In this document: piece after piece, positions 16,914 through 26,982 of the stretch | How positions within the stretch are numbered: position 1 is the first letter of the stretch | Layout: every line of letters starts with the position of its first letter | DNA from: an uncultured Pelagibacteraceae bacterium | GTDB taxonomy: Bacteria > Pseudomonadota > Alphaproteobacteria > Pelagibacterales > AG-422-B15 | Length of the DNA: 40,340 bases | Reading direction: 5' to 3' | NCBI GenBank assembly: GCA_902590345.1 | Contig: CACIWK010000001.1 | Span: forward strand, 1 to 40,340 | Program-made: the position numbers and the translations under genes | The notes under the pieces: generated by a model | Seen by the model: the letters and a program-made list of their open reading frames with translations, nothing else | The model's database searches: none | Told to the model about the DNA's origin: nothing

Positions 16914-17585
16914 ATGAAGACACATGTAATTGTTTTCCCAGGTTCGAACTGCGACAGAGATGTAGCTGTTGCAATTCAAAATATTATTGGCTCTTCGCCT
17001 GAAATGGTTTGGCATAAAGACTCGACAATAAATCAATCAGATTTGATTGTTGTTCCAGGTGGGTTTTCTTATGGTGATTATTTACGATGTGGCGCGATGG
17101 CATCAACGTCACCTATCATGAAAAGTGTGATTGAAAATGCAAATAAAGGTGTGCCGGTAATGGGAATTTGTAATGGATTTCAAATTCTAATTGAAAGTGG
17201 TCTTCTTCAAGGTGCACTAATGAGAAATAGTAGTTTAAGTTTTATATGTCGCGACATAATAATTAAACCAACAAATACGAAAACCATATTTACTAATAAA
17301 TCCACTATTTCGAAAATGCCAATAGCTCACAACGAGGGAAATTATTTTGCTAACAGTAATCAGATAAAAGAAATAGAAGATAACGATCAAATTGCCTTCC
17401 AATACTGTGACGAAAATGGAGATATCAATGCCCATTCAAATCCAAATGGATCAATAAATAATATTGCCGGGGTGTTCAACAAAAGCAAAAATGTACTAGG
17501 TATGATGCCCCACCCCGAAAGAGCAGCTGAAAGCATTCATGGGTGTGATGATGGAAGAAATATTTTTGAAAGTCTTCTAAGTTAA
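16914..17585 (+). CDS. purQ: FGAM synthase glutaminase subunit PurQ
   Basis: PurQ is a class I glutamine amidotransferase that frees ammonia for the FGAM synthase reaction. The 223-residue product starts [12 protein letters not shown] and has the nucleophile cysteine in [11 protein letters not shown] and the histidine-glutamate pair in [23 protein letters not shown] is also characteristic. The stop codon shares one base with the purL start (TAATG), consistent with coupled synthesis of complex subunits. Confidence 0.97.
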   Translation: MKTHVIVFPGSNCDRDVAVAIQNIIGSSPEMVWHKDSTINQSDLIVVPGGFSYGDYLRCGAMASTSPIMKSVIENANKGVPVMGICNGFQILIESGLLQGALMRNSSLSFICRDIIIKPTNTKTIFTNKSTISKMPIAHNEGNYFANSNQIKEIEDNDQIAFQYCDENGDINAHSNPNGSINNIAGVFNKSKNVLGMMPHPERAAESIHGCDDGRNIFESLLS

Positions 17586-19783
17586 TGACTTCATCCAATT
17601 GGCATTTTGATACAGAAAAATCACTTGTAGAAAGTCACGGTCTTAAACTTGACGAGTTTGAAAAAATTGTTGAGGGACTTGGGCGTGAACCCAATCTTAC
17701 TGAACTTGGAATATTTAGTGCAATGTGGAATGAACATTGTTCCTATAAATCGTCTAAATATTGGCTAAAAAAATTACCAACCTCAGGGGAACGAGTTATT
17801 CAAGGACCAGGTGAAAACGCGGGTGTTATTGATATCGACGATGGAGATGTTGCGGTTTTCAAAATGGAAAGTCATAATCATCCTTCATTTCTAGAGCCTT
17901 ACCAAGGAGCTGCGACTGGTGTAGGGGGTATTTTGAGAGATGTATTTACTATGGGCGCAAGACCTGTAGCAAACATGAATGCACTTCGATTTGGAGATCC
18001 CAATCATCCAAAAACAAAGCATTTAGTCTCAGGTGTTGTCGGTGGTATTGGTGGTTACGGAAATTGTATTGGAATTCCAACTGTTGGAGGTGAAGTAAAT
18101 TTTCATCCATCGTATAACGGCAATATATTGGTTAATGCTATGACAGTTGGTATCGCAAAAAAAGATAAAATTTTCTATTCAGCGGCTGCAGGAATAGGAA
18201 ATCCAGTAGTGTATGTTGGTTCAAAAACAGGTAGAGATGGTATTCATGGTGCAACAATGGCATCATCTGAATTTGATGATGACTCTGAAGAAAAAAAACC
18301 CACTGTCCAAGTAGGCGATCCTTTTACTGAAAAACTATTACTTGAGGCTTGTCTAGAACTCATGAAAGAGGACGCAATTATAGCAATTCAAGATATGGGA
18401 GCTGCAGGTTTAACTTCATCATCAATTGAGATGGCGTCCAAAGGAAATGTAGGGATTGATATAAATTTATCTAAGGTTCCTATGCGAGCGGCTAACATGA
18501 CCGCCTACGAGCTCATGCTTTCAGAAAGTCAGGAAAGAATGCTAATGGTTATTCAGCCCAAAAAAGAGGAACTTGCCCGAAGCATTTTTAAAAAATGGGA
18601 TCTTGAATTTGAAGTGATTGGTGAAGTTACAGATACAAAAAAATTAATATTGCATATGGATGGTGAAGAGCAGGCAAGTATACCAATTAATATTTTGGTA
18701 GAGGATGCGCCAGAGTATCAGCGAGATTATATTGTCAATGACCCTTCTCCCCTAATTAGTTTCGAAAGTAAGGATTTTGAAGATAAAGATATCATAAGCG
18801 ATTTATTAAAAATGATCAGTCATCCAAATTTATGCAGCAGAAAATGGATATGGGAACAATATGATCACATGGTTATGGCAGATACAGTTGTACGACCTGG
18901 TTCTGATGCTGCTGTTGTCAGAGTGCATGGAACCAACAAAGGAATAGCGATCAGTACAGACTGTTCACCCACCTACTGCAGACACAATTCCTATGAAGGA
19001 GGAAAGCATGCGGTTGTTGAAACTTGGCGTAATATTGTTGCATCCGGAGCTGAGCCAATTGCAATTACAGATTGTATGAATTTTGGAAATCCTGAAAAGC
19101 CAGAAATCATGGGACAATTTGTAGAATGCATTCGTGGCATGGGAGATGCTTGCAGTAAGCTTAATTATCCTGTCATTTCAGGAAATGTATCACTCTATAA
19201 TGAAACTAACGGTGAAGGGATTTATCCTACTCCTGCTATTGGTGGAGTTGGACTAATTAGAGATTTATCTAATACAATGACAATAGATCTTAAAAATGAG
19301 GGTAATGTTTTATACCTCATTGGGGAAAGCAACAATCATTTAGGCAATAGTCATTATCTCTCAATCATACAAAGTAGAGAGGACGGCGGTACCCCGTCAA
19401 TTAATTTGGATGATGAATTAAAAAATGGAAAATTCATTCTAGATTGCATTGCTAAGAAATTACTAAAATCTGTTCATGATGTTGGTGAAGGTGGTGTTCT
19501 TGTTGCAATTGCTGAAATGTGCATCTCAGGTAAGCAAGGTATAAAAATTGATATAACAAAAGATTTTCTTCACGGATTCTTTTTTGGAGAGGATCAAGCT
19601 AGGTACCTGGTTGAGGTCTCACAAAATAAACTTGAACAACTAGAAGTTGACGCAAGCAAGAGTGCTGTCAAAATAGAAAGAATTGGAGAAATTGGAGGAA
19701 CATCTATCTCAATCAATTCAATCGGAGAGGTTGAATTATCAAGCTTAATTGACCACCATACAAAATGGTTCAATGAATTTTGA
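17585..19783 (+). CDS. purL: FGAM synthase large subunit PurL
   Basis: This is the synthetase subunit that uses ATP and ammonia to convert FGAR to FGAM. The 732-residue product is the small form of PurL that needs PurS and PurQ. It shows [53 protein letters not shown] and [19 protein letters not shown], with the second half repeating the fold of the first ([17 protein letters not shown]). It starts on the last base of the purQ stop. The usual alphaproteobacterial neighbour bolA does not follow; a 57-base gap leads directly to the glutaredoxin gene. Confidence 0.97.
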   Translation: MTSSNWHFDTEKSLVESHGLKLDEFEKIVEGLGREPNLTELGIFSAMWNEHCSYKSSKYWLKKLPTSGERVIQGPGENAGVIDIDDGDVAVFKMESHNHPSFLEPYQGAATGVGGILRDVFTMGARPVANMNALRFGDPNHPKTKHLVSGVVGGIGGYGNCIGIPTVGGEVNFHPSYNGNILVNAMTVGIAKKDKIFYSAAAGIGNPVVYVGSKTGRDGIHGATMASSEFDDDSEEKKPTVQVGDPFTEKLLLEACLELMKEDAIIAIQDMGAAGLTSSSIEMASKGNVGIDINLSKVPMRAANMTAYELMLSESQERMLMVIQPKKEELARSIFKKWDLEFEVIGEVTDTKKLILHMDGEEQASIPINILVEDAPEYQRDYIVNDPSPLISFESKDFEDKDIISDLLKMISHPNLCSRKWIWEQYDHMVMADTVVRPGSDAAVVRVHGTNKGIAISTDCSPTYCRHNSYEGGKHAVVETWRNIVASGAEPIAITDCMNFGNPEKPEIMGQFVECIRGMGDACSKLNYPVISGNVSLYNETNGEGIYPTPAIGGVGLIRDLSNTMTIDLKNEGNVLYLIGESNNHLGNSHYLSIIQSREDGGTPSINLDDELKNGKFILDCIAKKLLKSVHDVGEGGVLVAIAEMCISGKQGIKIDITKDFLHGFFFGEDQARYLVEVSQNKLEQLEVDASKSAVKIERIGEIGGTSISINSIGEVELSSLIDHHTKWFNEF

Positions 19784-19840
19784 CCTAAAGGGCTCAAAAT
19801 TATTATTGAATAATTATAAAAAGCAGTTAATTCTTCTATC

Positions 19841-20170
19841 ATGACTGATAATGTGCAAAATGAAATAAAAAACATTGTTGATCAAAACGATGTAGTTCTC
19901 TTTATGAAAGGGACAAAGGACCAGCCTCAATGCGGTTTTTCGAATGCTGTTGTAAATACTCTTTCTTTTATGAACGTAAATTATAAAGATGTGAATATTT
20001 TGGAAAGTGACGAACTAAGACAAGGCATTAAAGATTTCACTAACTGGCCTACAATTCCACAACTTTATATTAAGGGAGAGTTTATTGGAGGATGCGATAT
20101 TATTTTAGACATGCATAAAAGTGGGGAGTTAGCATCAGTTTTTGATACAAAAGGTATTACGCACGATTAG
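19841..20170 (+). CDS. grxD: Monothiol glutaredoxin, Grx4 type
   Basis: Grx4-type proteins bind and transfer [2Fe-2S] clusters rather than act mainly as disulfide reductases. The 109-residue product has the CGFS active site in DQPQCGFSNAVV, the GSH-binding WPTIPQLYIKGEFIGGCDI segment, and VVLFMKGTKDQP at the start of the fold. BolA is its normal partner and usually precedes it in alphaproteobacteria, but no bolA gene is seen between purL and this gene. Its stop overlaps the end of the convergent peptidase gene by 4 bases. Confidence 0.96.
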   Translation: MTDNVQNEIKNIVDQNDVVLFMKGTKDQPQCGFSNAVVNTLSFMNVNYKDVNILESDELRQGIKDFTNWPTIPQLYIKGEFIGGCDIILDMHKSGELASVFDTKGITHD

Positions 20171-21273
20171 TCTATTGAAATAAGATATTTGACTGCTCTA
20201 TTAAATACAATCTTTCCTCGCACAATTAAACTTTCATGCCATTTCCTACTGTCTGGATTAAATGTACGTAATAAATTATTTCTACTCCAATGTTTCATAA
20301 TATCCAGCGGATCATTGAGTTTATTATTTTGTGTCCATCTATTTTCAGCTCTTAAATTTTTAAAAACTGTTACAGGTCCATAAGTTCCAAATTCTTGTGT
20401 AATTGTAAGCCACTTAATAGATGGAAATTCAGCTGAAATTCCAGAGTGAATGTCGCCTGTTACGTGATAGCCCACCCCCTTATTTGGATCCAACGGTGCT
20501 ATATGACTTCCATATAAATTTTGCAGCAATTCATAATCAGCTTCACCAATTTGGTCTGAAATTAAAATAGTATCGTAACCAGACTTACCAAGACCAGTGT
20601 GTAAATCGATACCAAATATCATTTGAGTTTCTTTTAAGTTATTTCTTAACCAATCAATTAATAATTTAGGACCTTTTTGGAGTTTATCACCTCCATACTG
20701 CAGGCTGGATGGCCTTGTGTACTGACCTTGAGCAAACCATTGCTTGAAATTAGTGAATCCATATTTCAAAATTAATTTTATTCCATCTACATAAAAGGAT
20801 AATTCAAATTTTTTTGGTATTGTGTTTGGATTCAAAAATTTATCTATTTTTTTGTAGCCATCGGGCTCACCGCTATGCGTGTTAATAAAATTTCTATTCA
20901 TATCTACATTGTTTTCATTGACTCTTCGATGCCAAGCCATACCAAAAGGATTAATGATATGTACGAAGATTATGCAATAATCCTCAATTAGCTTTTGATT
21001 TTTTAACATATCAATGACTGAAAGTTGTATAGCTGAACCAGCAAAACCCTCAACGCCGTGTATACCAGAGGTATATAACAATAATTTATTACTTGTTAAA
21101 GATCCAAGAACTGCGATATCTATTGTGAGATCCTCTCCATCAGGACCTACTAAATCTAATGATAAGCTATCACGTTGAACTTGATGACCCAGTGACTCTA
21201 GTTGATTAACAGATTCGTGAAATCGTTTCTTAGCTTCAGTATAAGATTTGGAAAACCAGTGCGATGCACTCAT
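20167..21273 (-). CDS. DUF2817 family M14-like zinc peptidase
   Basis: The family is related to zinc carboxypeptidases; the natural substrate is unknown. The 368-residue product has the HxxE zinc pair at His72 and Glu75 (SGIHGVEGFAGS). It also has NVDMNRNF at about 122-129, with the substrate-binding Asn-Arg pair, and a later His225 in GIDLHTGLG as likely third ligand. A C-terminal TITQEFGTYGP segment may carry the catalytic glutamate. No signal peptide is seen, so it is probably cytoplasmic. It follows rpsD by 7 bases, but functional linkage is doubtful. Confidence 0.88.
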   Translation of the reverse strand: MSASHWFSKSYTEAKKRFHESVNQLESLGHQVQRDSLSLDLVGPDGEDLTIDIAVLGSLTSNKLLLYTSGIHGVEGFAGSAIQLSVIDMLKNQKLIEDYCIIFVHIINPFGMAWHRRVNENNVDMNRNFINTHSGEPDGYKKIDKFLNPNTIPKKFELSFYVDGIKLILKYGFTNFKQWFAQGQYTRPSSLQYGGDKLQKGPKLLIDWLRNNLKETQMIFGIDLHTGLGKSGYDTILISDQIGEADYELLQNLYGSHIAPLDPNKGVGYHVTGDIHSGISAEFPSIKWLTITQEFGTYGPVTVFKNLRAENRWTQNNKLNDPLDIMKHWSRNNLLRTFNPDSRKWHESLIVRGKIVFNRAVKYLISID

Positions 21274-21280
21274 TTTAATA

Positions 21281-21898
21281 TTATCGAGAATAATACTCGA
21301 TAACTAGTTTCGGATCCATTTGAGTTGCATATGGAACTTCAGCAAACTGAGGTGTCCTTACAAAAGTTGAAGAACATTTTTTTTCATCAACTGTAATGTA
21401 TCCTGGGATGTCTCTTTCCTGGCTTTTCATTGACTCAACTACTAATGCCATCTCTTTAGATTTATCTTTGACTTCGACAACATCACCTTCTTTTAGAAGA
21501 CAACTTGCAATATTAACTCTTTTTCCATTAACTTTGACATGCCCATGGTTAATAAATTGTCTAGCAGCAAATACAGTTGGTACAAACTTTGATCGATAAA
21601 CAATAGTATCAAGTCTGCGTTCTAAAATAGCAATTAAGTTTTCACCTGAGTCACCTTTTTGTCTAATAGCCTCTTTATAACAATTACGGAATTGTCTTTC
21701 GTTGAGGTTTCCATAATAACCTTTTAGCTTTTGTTTAGCATTTAGCTGAACACCATAATCAGACAATTTACCTGTATGCTTTTGTCCATGCTGTCCAGGT
21801 CTGTATTTTCTTAGGTTGAATGGGCTTTTTGGTCTGCCCCATAGGTTAACACTCAGACGTCTATCTATTTTATGTTTTTGTGCAACTCTTTTTGTCAT
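21281..21898 (-). CDS. rpsD: 30S ribosomal protein S4
   Basis: S4 binds 16S rRNA early in assembly and affects decoding fidelity. The 205-residue product has the alphaproteobacterial length and the S4 RNA-binding domain in the middle: [57 protein letters not shown] lies near the N-terminus and VIEYYSR is the usual end. No clear Shine-Dalgarno is visible before the ATG. Its placement away from the alpha (rpsM-rpsK-rpoA) cluster is normal for this class. Confidence 0.97.
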   Translation of the reverse strand: MTKRVAQKHKIDRRLSVNLWGRPKSPFNLRKYRPGQHGQKHTGKLSDYGVQLNAKQKLKGYYGNLNERQFRNCYKEAIRQKGDSGENLIAILERRLDTIVYRSKFVPTVFAARQFINHGHVKVNGKRVNIASCLLKEGDVVEVKDKSKEMALVVESMKSQERDIPGYITVDEKKCSSTFVRTPQFAEVPYATQMDPKLVIEYYSR

Positions 21899-21951
21899 AT
21901 TTGATGATCCGTGGTTTATACTGGTTTCCTCGCCAATGTCAAACCTGAAAG

Positions 21952-22689
21952 CTAAATTTCCTTAGTTTTTCTATATTCTGTAAGCACTGTCACAACCCCT
22001 CTAAGTGTTGCTATCTCACGTTCACTAAGATCAGCACGATGAAAGATATTTCTTAGGTTTTGCTTCATTTTTAGCATTTTTTCTTCAGGTTGAAAAAAAC
22101 CTCTAGATTCAAGCTCTTCTTCTAGATGATCAAAAAAATACATCAGATCATTCTGACTTCCATGGGGCTCAGAATTCTTATCAACTAACTGCTCCGTTTT
22201 AAATACTTGAGAAAATAATGAATAACAAAACACATTGACTGCATGAGATAAATTAAGAGATGAAAAATTTTCATGCGTATCAATAGTCACACATTTGGTT
22301 ATAAGTGACAAATGGTCGTTTGTAAGTCCTGAAGCTTCGCCACCAAAAACAACACCGATACAATCATTAATTTTTTGTTCTTTTATTTCACTGATAATTT
22401 TAGAATTGTCACTAAATTGTTTACTCATATCTCTTAAACGTGCTGTGTAGCCAATTGAATAATTGGAGTCACTCAATGCATCTCGAAGAGAGCTATATAC
22501 TTTGATATTTTCAACTATGTTCTTAGCATCTACAGCTACGGCAAGTGCTTTTTCTGATGGCCATTCGAGTTTAGGTGATACCAATTTTAAATTAGTAAAA
22601 CCAAAATTGTACATAGAGCGTGCAACAAGACCAACATTTTCAGGTAATTGAGTATCAACAAGAATAATTGAAATTTTATCAAAATTCAT
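21952..22689 (-). CDS. trmJ: tRNA/rRNA methyltransferase of the TrmJ (SpoU) family
   Basis: TrmJ methylates the ribose 2'-OH at position 32 of certain tRNAs using S-adenosylmethionine. The 245-residue product has SPOUT-fold motifs: [21 protein letters not shown] at the start, [16 protein letters not shown] (motif 2) and [18 protein letters not shown] (motif 3, making the trefoil knot). A C-terminal helical tail resembles that of group 1 TrmH-family enzymes. The exact RNA target is taken from family membership. It follows cimA by 6 bases at the end of the nadE-gltX-cysS-cimA run. Confidence 0.9.
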   Translation of the reverse strand: MNFDKISIILVDTQLPENVGLVARSMYNFGFTNLKLVSPKLEWPSEKALAVAVDAKNIVENIKVYSSLRDALSDSNYSIGYTARLRDMSKQFSDNSKIISEIKEQKINDCIGVVFGGEASGLTNDHLSLITKCVTIDTHENFSSLNLSHAVNVFCYSLFSQVFKTEQLVDKNSEPHGSQNDLMYFFDHLEEELESRGFFQPEEKMLKMKQNLRNIFHRADLSEREIATLRGVVTVLTEYRKTKEI

Positions 22690-22695
22690 TTGAAT

Positions 22696-24288
22696 TTAAA
22701 CTTTTACTTGTTCTTTCATTAATTTAAATTCAACACTATCAATTAATGCTCTAAAAGATGCTTCAATAATATTTTCTGAAACACCTATTGTGTACCAACT
22801 TTTCTTATTTGCATCAGAACTTTCAATTGAAACTCTAGTTATCGCATCGGTACCCGTATTGAGAATTCGAACCTTATAATCAATTAATGATAAATCGTTT
22901 ATGTACTCAGCATAACGGCTTGTCTTAAAATTATTTCGAAGAGCATTATCCAATGCATTGACTGGACCAACTCCTTTACCGGTACCAATAATTTCATAAT
23001 TATCAATTTTTAATTTCACAGAGGCTTCTGACATGGTCTGCCCCTCTTCACCTGAATTTTGTACATTCACATTAAAACTAATTACTTCAAAATACTCTGG
23101 CATTTTGCCAAGTACTTTATTAACAAGAATTTCAAAAGAAGCATCGGCACCATCGTAAGAGTATCCATTAAATTCTCTTTCTTTCACTCGATCTAAGATT
23201 TTTTGAATTGTCCTATCGTCTTCATTAACTTCTATTCCTGCTGATTTTAACTTTGATAAAATATTAGATTTTCCTGATTGTTCAGAGATGATAATTTGCC
23301 TTTGATTGCCCACAAGTTCAGGATTGATGTGTTCGTAAGTCTTTGGATCTTTATTGACCGCAGAAACATGTAATCCACCCTTATGTGCAAAAGCAGAAGA
23401 GCCAACGTAAGGTGCTGTTCGATTTGGGACTCTGTTTAAAATTTCATCAAGGAGCCTTGAAAGCTCAGTTAAAAGATTAAGTTGTTGTTTATTAATTGAT
23501 AAGTCAAATTTGTTTTCAAATTCATTTTTAAAAGCAAATGTTGGTAATAGTGAAATTAGATTAGCATTTCCACATCTTTCACCTAAACCATTAATCGTGC
23601 CTTGAACCTGTCTTGCACCTGCTCGTACAGCTGCAAGAGTATTGGCGACTGCATTACCTGTGTCATTATGTGCATGAATTCCAAGATGATCTCCTGAAAT
23701 TTCTTTAGAAACTTTTGATACGATATCTTCAACTTCATGCGGAAGAGTTCCTCCATTCGTATCACAAAGAACAAGCCACCGTGCACCATTTGACTTTGCA
23801 GCTTTAAGACATTCAATTGCATAATTTGGATTAGATTTGTAACCATCAAAAAAATGTTCAGCATCGAAATGTACTTCTTTTTTCGTTTTTGCTAAAAATT
23901 TTACTGACTCTCCAATATTTTCTAAATTTTCCTCATTAGTAATTCCAAGTGCAAGATCAACATGGAAATCCCAAGATTTTCCAACAACACATGCTGAAGG
24001 CGCATTAATATTTATCATTGCAGCCAAACCAGGATCATTTTCTGCGCTGCGACCAGATTTTTTAGTCATGCCAAACGCAGTAAACATTGAGTTTTTAAAT
24101 TTTAAATCTTCATTAAAAAACTTAGTATCAGTTGAGTTTGCACCTGGCCATCCACCCTCAATATAGTCAACGCCAAGTTCATCTAATTTTTGTGCGAGAA
24201 GTTTTTTTTCATCAACATTAAAATCAACACCGTAAGTTTGAGCTCCGTCTCTAAGAGTCGTATCAAATATGTATAACTTTTCTTTCAC
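22696..24288 (-). CDS. cimA: (R)-citramalate synthase
   Basis: CimA condenses pyruvate and acetyl-CoA to citramalate, the first step of a threonine-independent route to isoleucine. The 530-residue product matches the long citramalate-synthase type in the LeuA superfamily. FDTTLRDGAQTYGVDFNV gives the metal/catalytic region, DYIEGGWPGANSTDTKFF is typical of this subfamily, and GIHAHNDTGNAVANTLAAV holds metal-binding histidines. The C-terminal regulatory LeuA-dimer domain is present from about residue 370. It starts with GTG directly after the cysS stop. A homocitrate or isopropylmalate synthase is less likely given the GGWPGAN signature. Confidence 0.93.
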   Translation of the reverse strand: MKEKLYIFDTTLRDGAQTYGVDFNVDEKKLLAQKLDELGVDYIEGGWPGANSTDTKFFNEDLKFKNSMFTAFGMTKKSGRSAENDPGLAAMININAPSACVVGKSWDFHVDLALGITNEENLENIGESVKFLAKTKKEVHFDAEHFFDGYKSNPNYAIECLKAAKSNGARWLVLCDTNGGTLPHEVEDIVSKVSKEISGDHLGIHAHNDTGNAVANTLAAVRAGARQVQGTINGLGERCGNANLISLLPTFAFKNEFENKFDLSINKQQLNLLTELSRLLDEILNRVPNRTAPYVGSSAFAHKGGLHVSAVNKDPKTYEHINPELVGNQRQIIISEQSGKSNILSKLKSAGIEVNEDDRTIQKILDRVKEREFNGYSYDGADASFEILVNKVLGKMPEYFEVISFNVNVQNSGEEGQTMSEASVKLKIDNYEIIGTGKGVGPVNALDNALRNNFKTSRYAEYINDLSLIDYKVRILNTGTDAITRVSIESSDANKKSWYTIGVSENIIEASFRALIDSVEFKLMKEQVKV

Positions 24289-25653
24289 TTACTTAACTTT
24301 CCAAGTTGTTTCGCCACCTTGATCTTCAAGTATGACTCCCATTTTGTCTAATTCATCTCGGATCCTATCAGCATCATCAAAGTTCTTGTTTGATCGTGCC
24401 TCATTTCTTTGAGCAATAAGCAACTCAACTTGAGCGGTATTAATATTTAAATTTTCCTTTTCCCAGGAAAGCCATTCAGATGGTTTTTCATTTAAAAGTC
24501 CAAGCATATTTGCTGAATATAAAAAATTGCTTACTAAGCCTTTATCACCTGATTGGCAGTCTTTAAATTTTTGATGAAGCACGCTAATAGCTTTAGGTGT
24601 ATTCATATCATCCAATAATGATTCCATAATTTCATTATCATTATTTGCATCTTTTAATTCATGATCATTAAAATTGCTCAAAAATGTGTACCATTTATCT
24701 AATGTTTTTTTACTTTCATTGAGGTTATCCTTGGTCCAATTCAGAGGTTGTCTGTAGTGAGTTGATATCATGGTAAGCCTAATAACTTCCCCTTGAAAAC
24801 TGTCTTTTAACTCGTTTACAGTTACAAAATTACCATCAGACTTTGACATTTTATTACCTTCAACAGTGACAAAGCCATTGTGAACCCAATAATTTGCAAA
24901 TTTGTTATTATTTGCACACTCACTTTGGGCAATTTCATTCTCATGATGTGGAAATATTAAATCTTGACCTCCTCCATGAATATCAAAATTTTCTCCTAAA
25001 AGTTTTTCACTCATTGCAGAGCACTCAATGTGCCAGCCAGGTCTCCCATCTCCCCATGGACTTTTCCAACTGGGCTCATCTTCTTTTGAAGGTTTCCATA
25101 ATACAAAGTCAGACTCTTCTTTTTTATAACTTTCTACGCCTACACGCGAACCAGCGACCATTTCATCTAAATTCTTGCCAGAGAGTTTTCCATATTCTTT
25201 AAATTTATTTGAAGAAAAAAGAACATTGCCATCCGCTACATATGCAAACTCTTTTGATATGAGTTTTTCAATCAACTCGATCATCTCGGGTATATGTTCG
25301 GTTGCTCTTGGCTCAAATGTAGGTTTTAAAGCGCCAATATATTTCGCATCGTCATGAAAATAATTAATTGTCTTTTCTGTAAGTATTCCAATGTCTTCAT
25401 TTTGATCATTTGCTGCATGTATAATTTTATCATCAACGTCAGTGATGTTTCTTACATAAGTTACATTTTCACTGCCATAAATTTTTTGGAGTAATCGAAA
25501 TAAAATATCAAACACTATAACTGGTCGAGCATTGCCTACATGCGCATAATCGTAAACAGTTGGCCCACATACGTACATTCGCACATTATTTGGATCAATT
25601 GGTTCAAACTTCTTTTTTGAATTGGTAAATGTATCGTAAAGCATCAAGTCCAT
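24289..25653 (-). CDS. cysS: Cysteinyl-tRNA synthetase
   Basis: CysS charges tRNA-Cys. The 454-residue product has the class I signature region YVCGPTVYDYAHVGNARP (with the zinc-binding Cys and the HIGH-like HVGN), the zinc-binding WHIECSAM and HGGGQDLIFPHHENEIAQSE segments, and KMSKSDGNF. The C-terminal anticodon-binding part is compact. Its ATG directly follows the gltX stop; a second ATG three codons in (MLYDTF) is an alternative start that fits family N-termini slightly better. Confidence 0.97.
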   Translation of the reverse strand: MDLMLYDTFTNSKKKFEPIDPNNVRMYVCGPTVYDYAHVGNARPVIVFDILFRLLQKIYGSENVTYVRNITDVDDKIIHAANDQNEDIGILTEKTINYFHDDAKYIGALKPTFEPRATEHIPEMIELIEKLISKEFAYVADGNVLFSSNKFKEYGKLSGKNLDEMVAGSRVGVESYKKEESDFVLWKPSKEDEPSWKSPWGDGRPGWHIECSAMSEKLLGENFDIHGGGQDLIFPHHENEIAQSECANNNKFANYWVHNGFVTVEGNKMSKSDGNFVTVNELKDSFQGEVIRLTMISTHYRQPLNWTKDNLNESKKTLDKWYTFLSNFNDHELKDANNDNEIMESLLDDMNTPKAISVLHQKFKDCQSGDKGLVSNFLYSANMLGLLNEKPSEWLSWEKENLNINTAQVELLIAQRNEARSNKNFDDADRIRDELDKMGVILEDQGGETTWKVK

Positions 25654-26982
25654 TTAAGTCTGTATCCTCTCAACAATTTTGTCTCTACCAATTAGTTGTA
25701 TGAGAAGCTTCATTTCTGGACCATGTGTCAGTCCTGTGAATGCTACTCGCAATGGAAGAAACAATTCTTTGCCCTTGCGTCCTGTTTTTTCTTTTATGGC
25801 ATTCGTCCAAGTAGTCCAAGTATCATCATCCCAAGGTTCCTCAGGCATTAACTCTAATGCTAATTTTATATAATCTTTATCATCAGACTCAGCAGGCTTA
25901 CTGTTAAATACAATGTCAGTCCAAGAAGATATTTCTTCAACAGTTTCCAAATTGCCTTTTATAGTGTCCCAAAACTTTTTATCAACATTTTCATCAATCT
26001 CAGTAAGTCTTGATTGAATTTCCTCATAATCAAATTTTTGGACTTGTTTTTTGTTAAGCGCCTTTAGGACATCAATTTCGATACGTCCAGGCGATGTTGA
26101 GATTGTCTCAAGTTTAAATTCATCAATGATTTGTTTTATCCCACTTTTTAGTTCAATTGAATTTGAAGTTCCAATCGTTGCTAGTAAGCTGAGAATTGAG
26201 ATGGGCTCAATATTATCTTTTCTGAAACTATCGATTGATATTACATTATCTCTTTTTGATAGTTTATCTCCTGTTGATGCCTTTAAAAGGGCATGATGTG
26301 CAAATGAAATTTTATTTTCATCTAATGCATTTATGATTTCAATTTGTACAGCAGTATTGCTAGTGTGATCATCTCCTCTAATTACATTAGTAATGTTGTA
26401 ATCAAGATCATCTACAGCAGAACTGAATGTATAAAGTGGAACACCATCTTCTCGAAATAAAACTGGATCTGATAAGCTTGTCAAATCAATATCAATTTCA
26501 CCCTTTAATAAATCATTCCATTTCATGCGTTCAGTTTGAAGAAGAAATCGCCAATGGGGTTTTCTTCCATCATTCTCATAATCTTTTATTTGTTTCTCCG
26601 TTAATTTTAATGCAGAACGGTCATACACTTGCTTTCCACCGGCAGCCATCTGAAGCTTTCTTTTTCTCTCAAGTTCCTCTGGGGTTTCATAGCAAGCATA
26701 TATCCTGCCATCAGATTTTAATTTTTCGAATTGTTCTTTATATCTTTCAAATCTAGCAGATTGATTAAAAGTCTCGTCGTAGTCTATTCCCAGCCACTCC
26801 AAATCATATTTTATTTGAGAAATGTATTCATCTTTTGACCTCTCTTGATCGGTATCATCAATTCGAAGAATAAATTTTCCACCACTATTTTTAGCATACA
26901 ACCAATTTATGAGGGCTGTTCTGATATTACCCAAATGCAATAATCCTGTTGGACTAGGCGCAAATCTTGTTGTCGTTGTCAT
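25654..26982 (-). CDS. gltX: Glutamyl-tRNA synthetase
   Basis: GltX charges tRNA-Glu (and in organisms lacking GlnRS also tRNA-Gln). The 442-residue product has RFAPSPTGLLHLGNIRTAL with the HIGH-like HLGN motif, RIDDTDQERS, NVIRGDDHTSNT and DKLSKRDN as the KMSKS equivalent. It is shorter than the E. coli enzyme and lacks its zinc-binding insertion, as is usual for one of the two alphaproteobacterial GltX types. Whether it is discriminating cannot be told from sequence alone. It abuts nadE upstream and cysS downstream without spacer. Confidence 0.95.
   Translation of the reverse strand: MTTTTRFAPSPTGLLHLGNIRTALINWLYAKNSGGKFILRIDDTDQERSKDEYISQIKYDLEWLGIDYDETFNQSARFERYKEQFEKLKSDGRIYACYETPEELERKRKLQMAAGGKQVYDRSALKLTEKQIKDYENDGRKPHWRFLLQTERMKWNDLLKGEIDIDLTSLSDPVLFREDGVPLYTFSSAVDDLDYNITNVIRGDDHTSNTAVQIEIINALDENKISFAHHALLKASTGDKLSKRDNVISIDSFRKDNIEPISILSLLATIGTSNSIELKSGIKQIIDEFKLETISTSPGRIEIDVLKALNKKQVQKFDYEEIQSRLTEIDENVDKKFWDTIKGNLETVEEISSWTDIVFNSKPAESDDKDYIKLALELMPEEPWDDDTWTTWTNAIKEKTGRKGKELFLPLRVAFTGLTHGPEMKLLIQLIGRDKIVERIQT

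Noticed and set aside
23583-23864. A second minus-strand frame inside cimA
   Set aside because: It lies on the same strand in another frame of a clear citramalate synthase gene, with no start signal or family features.
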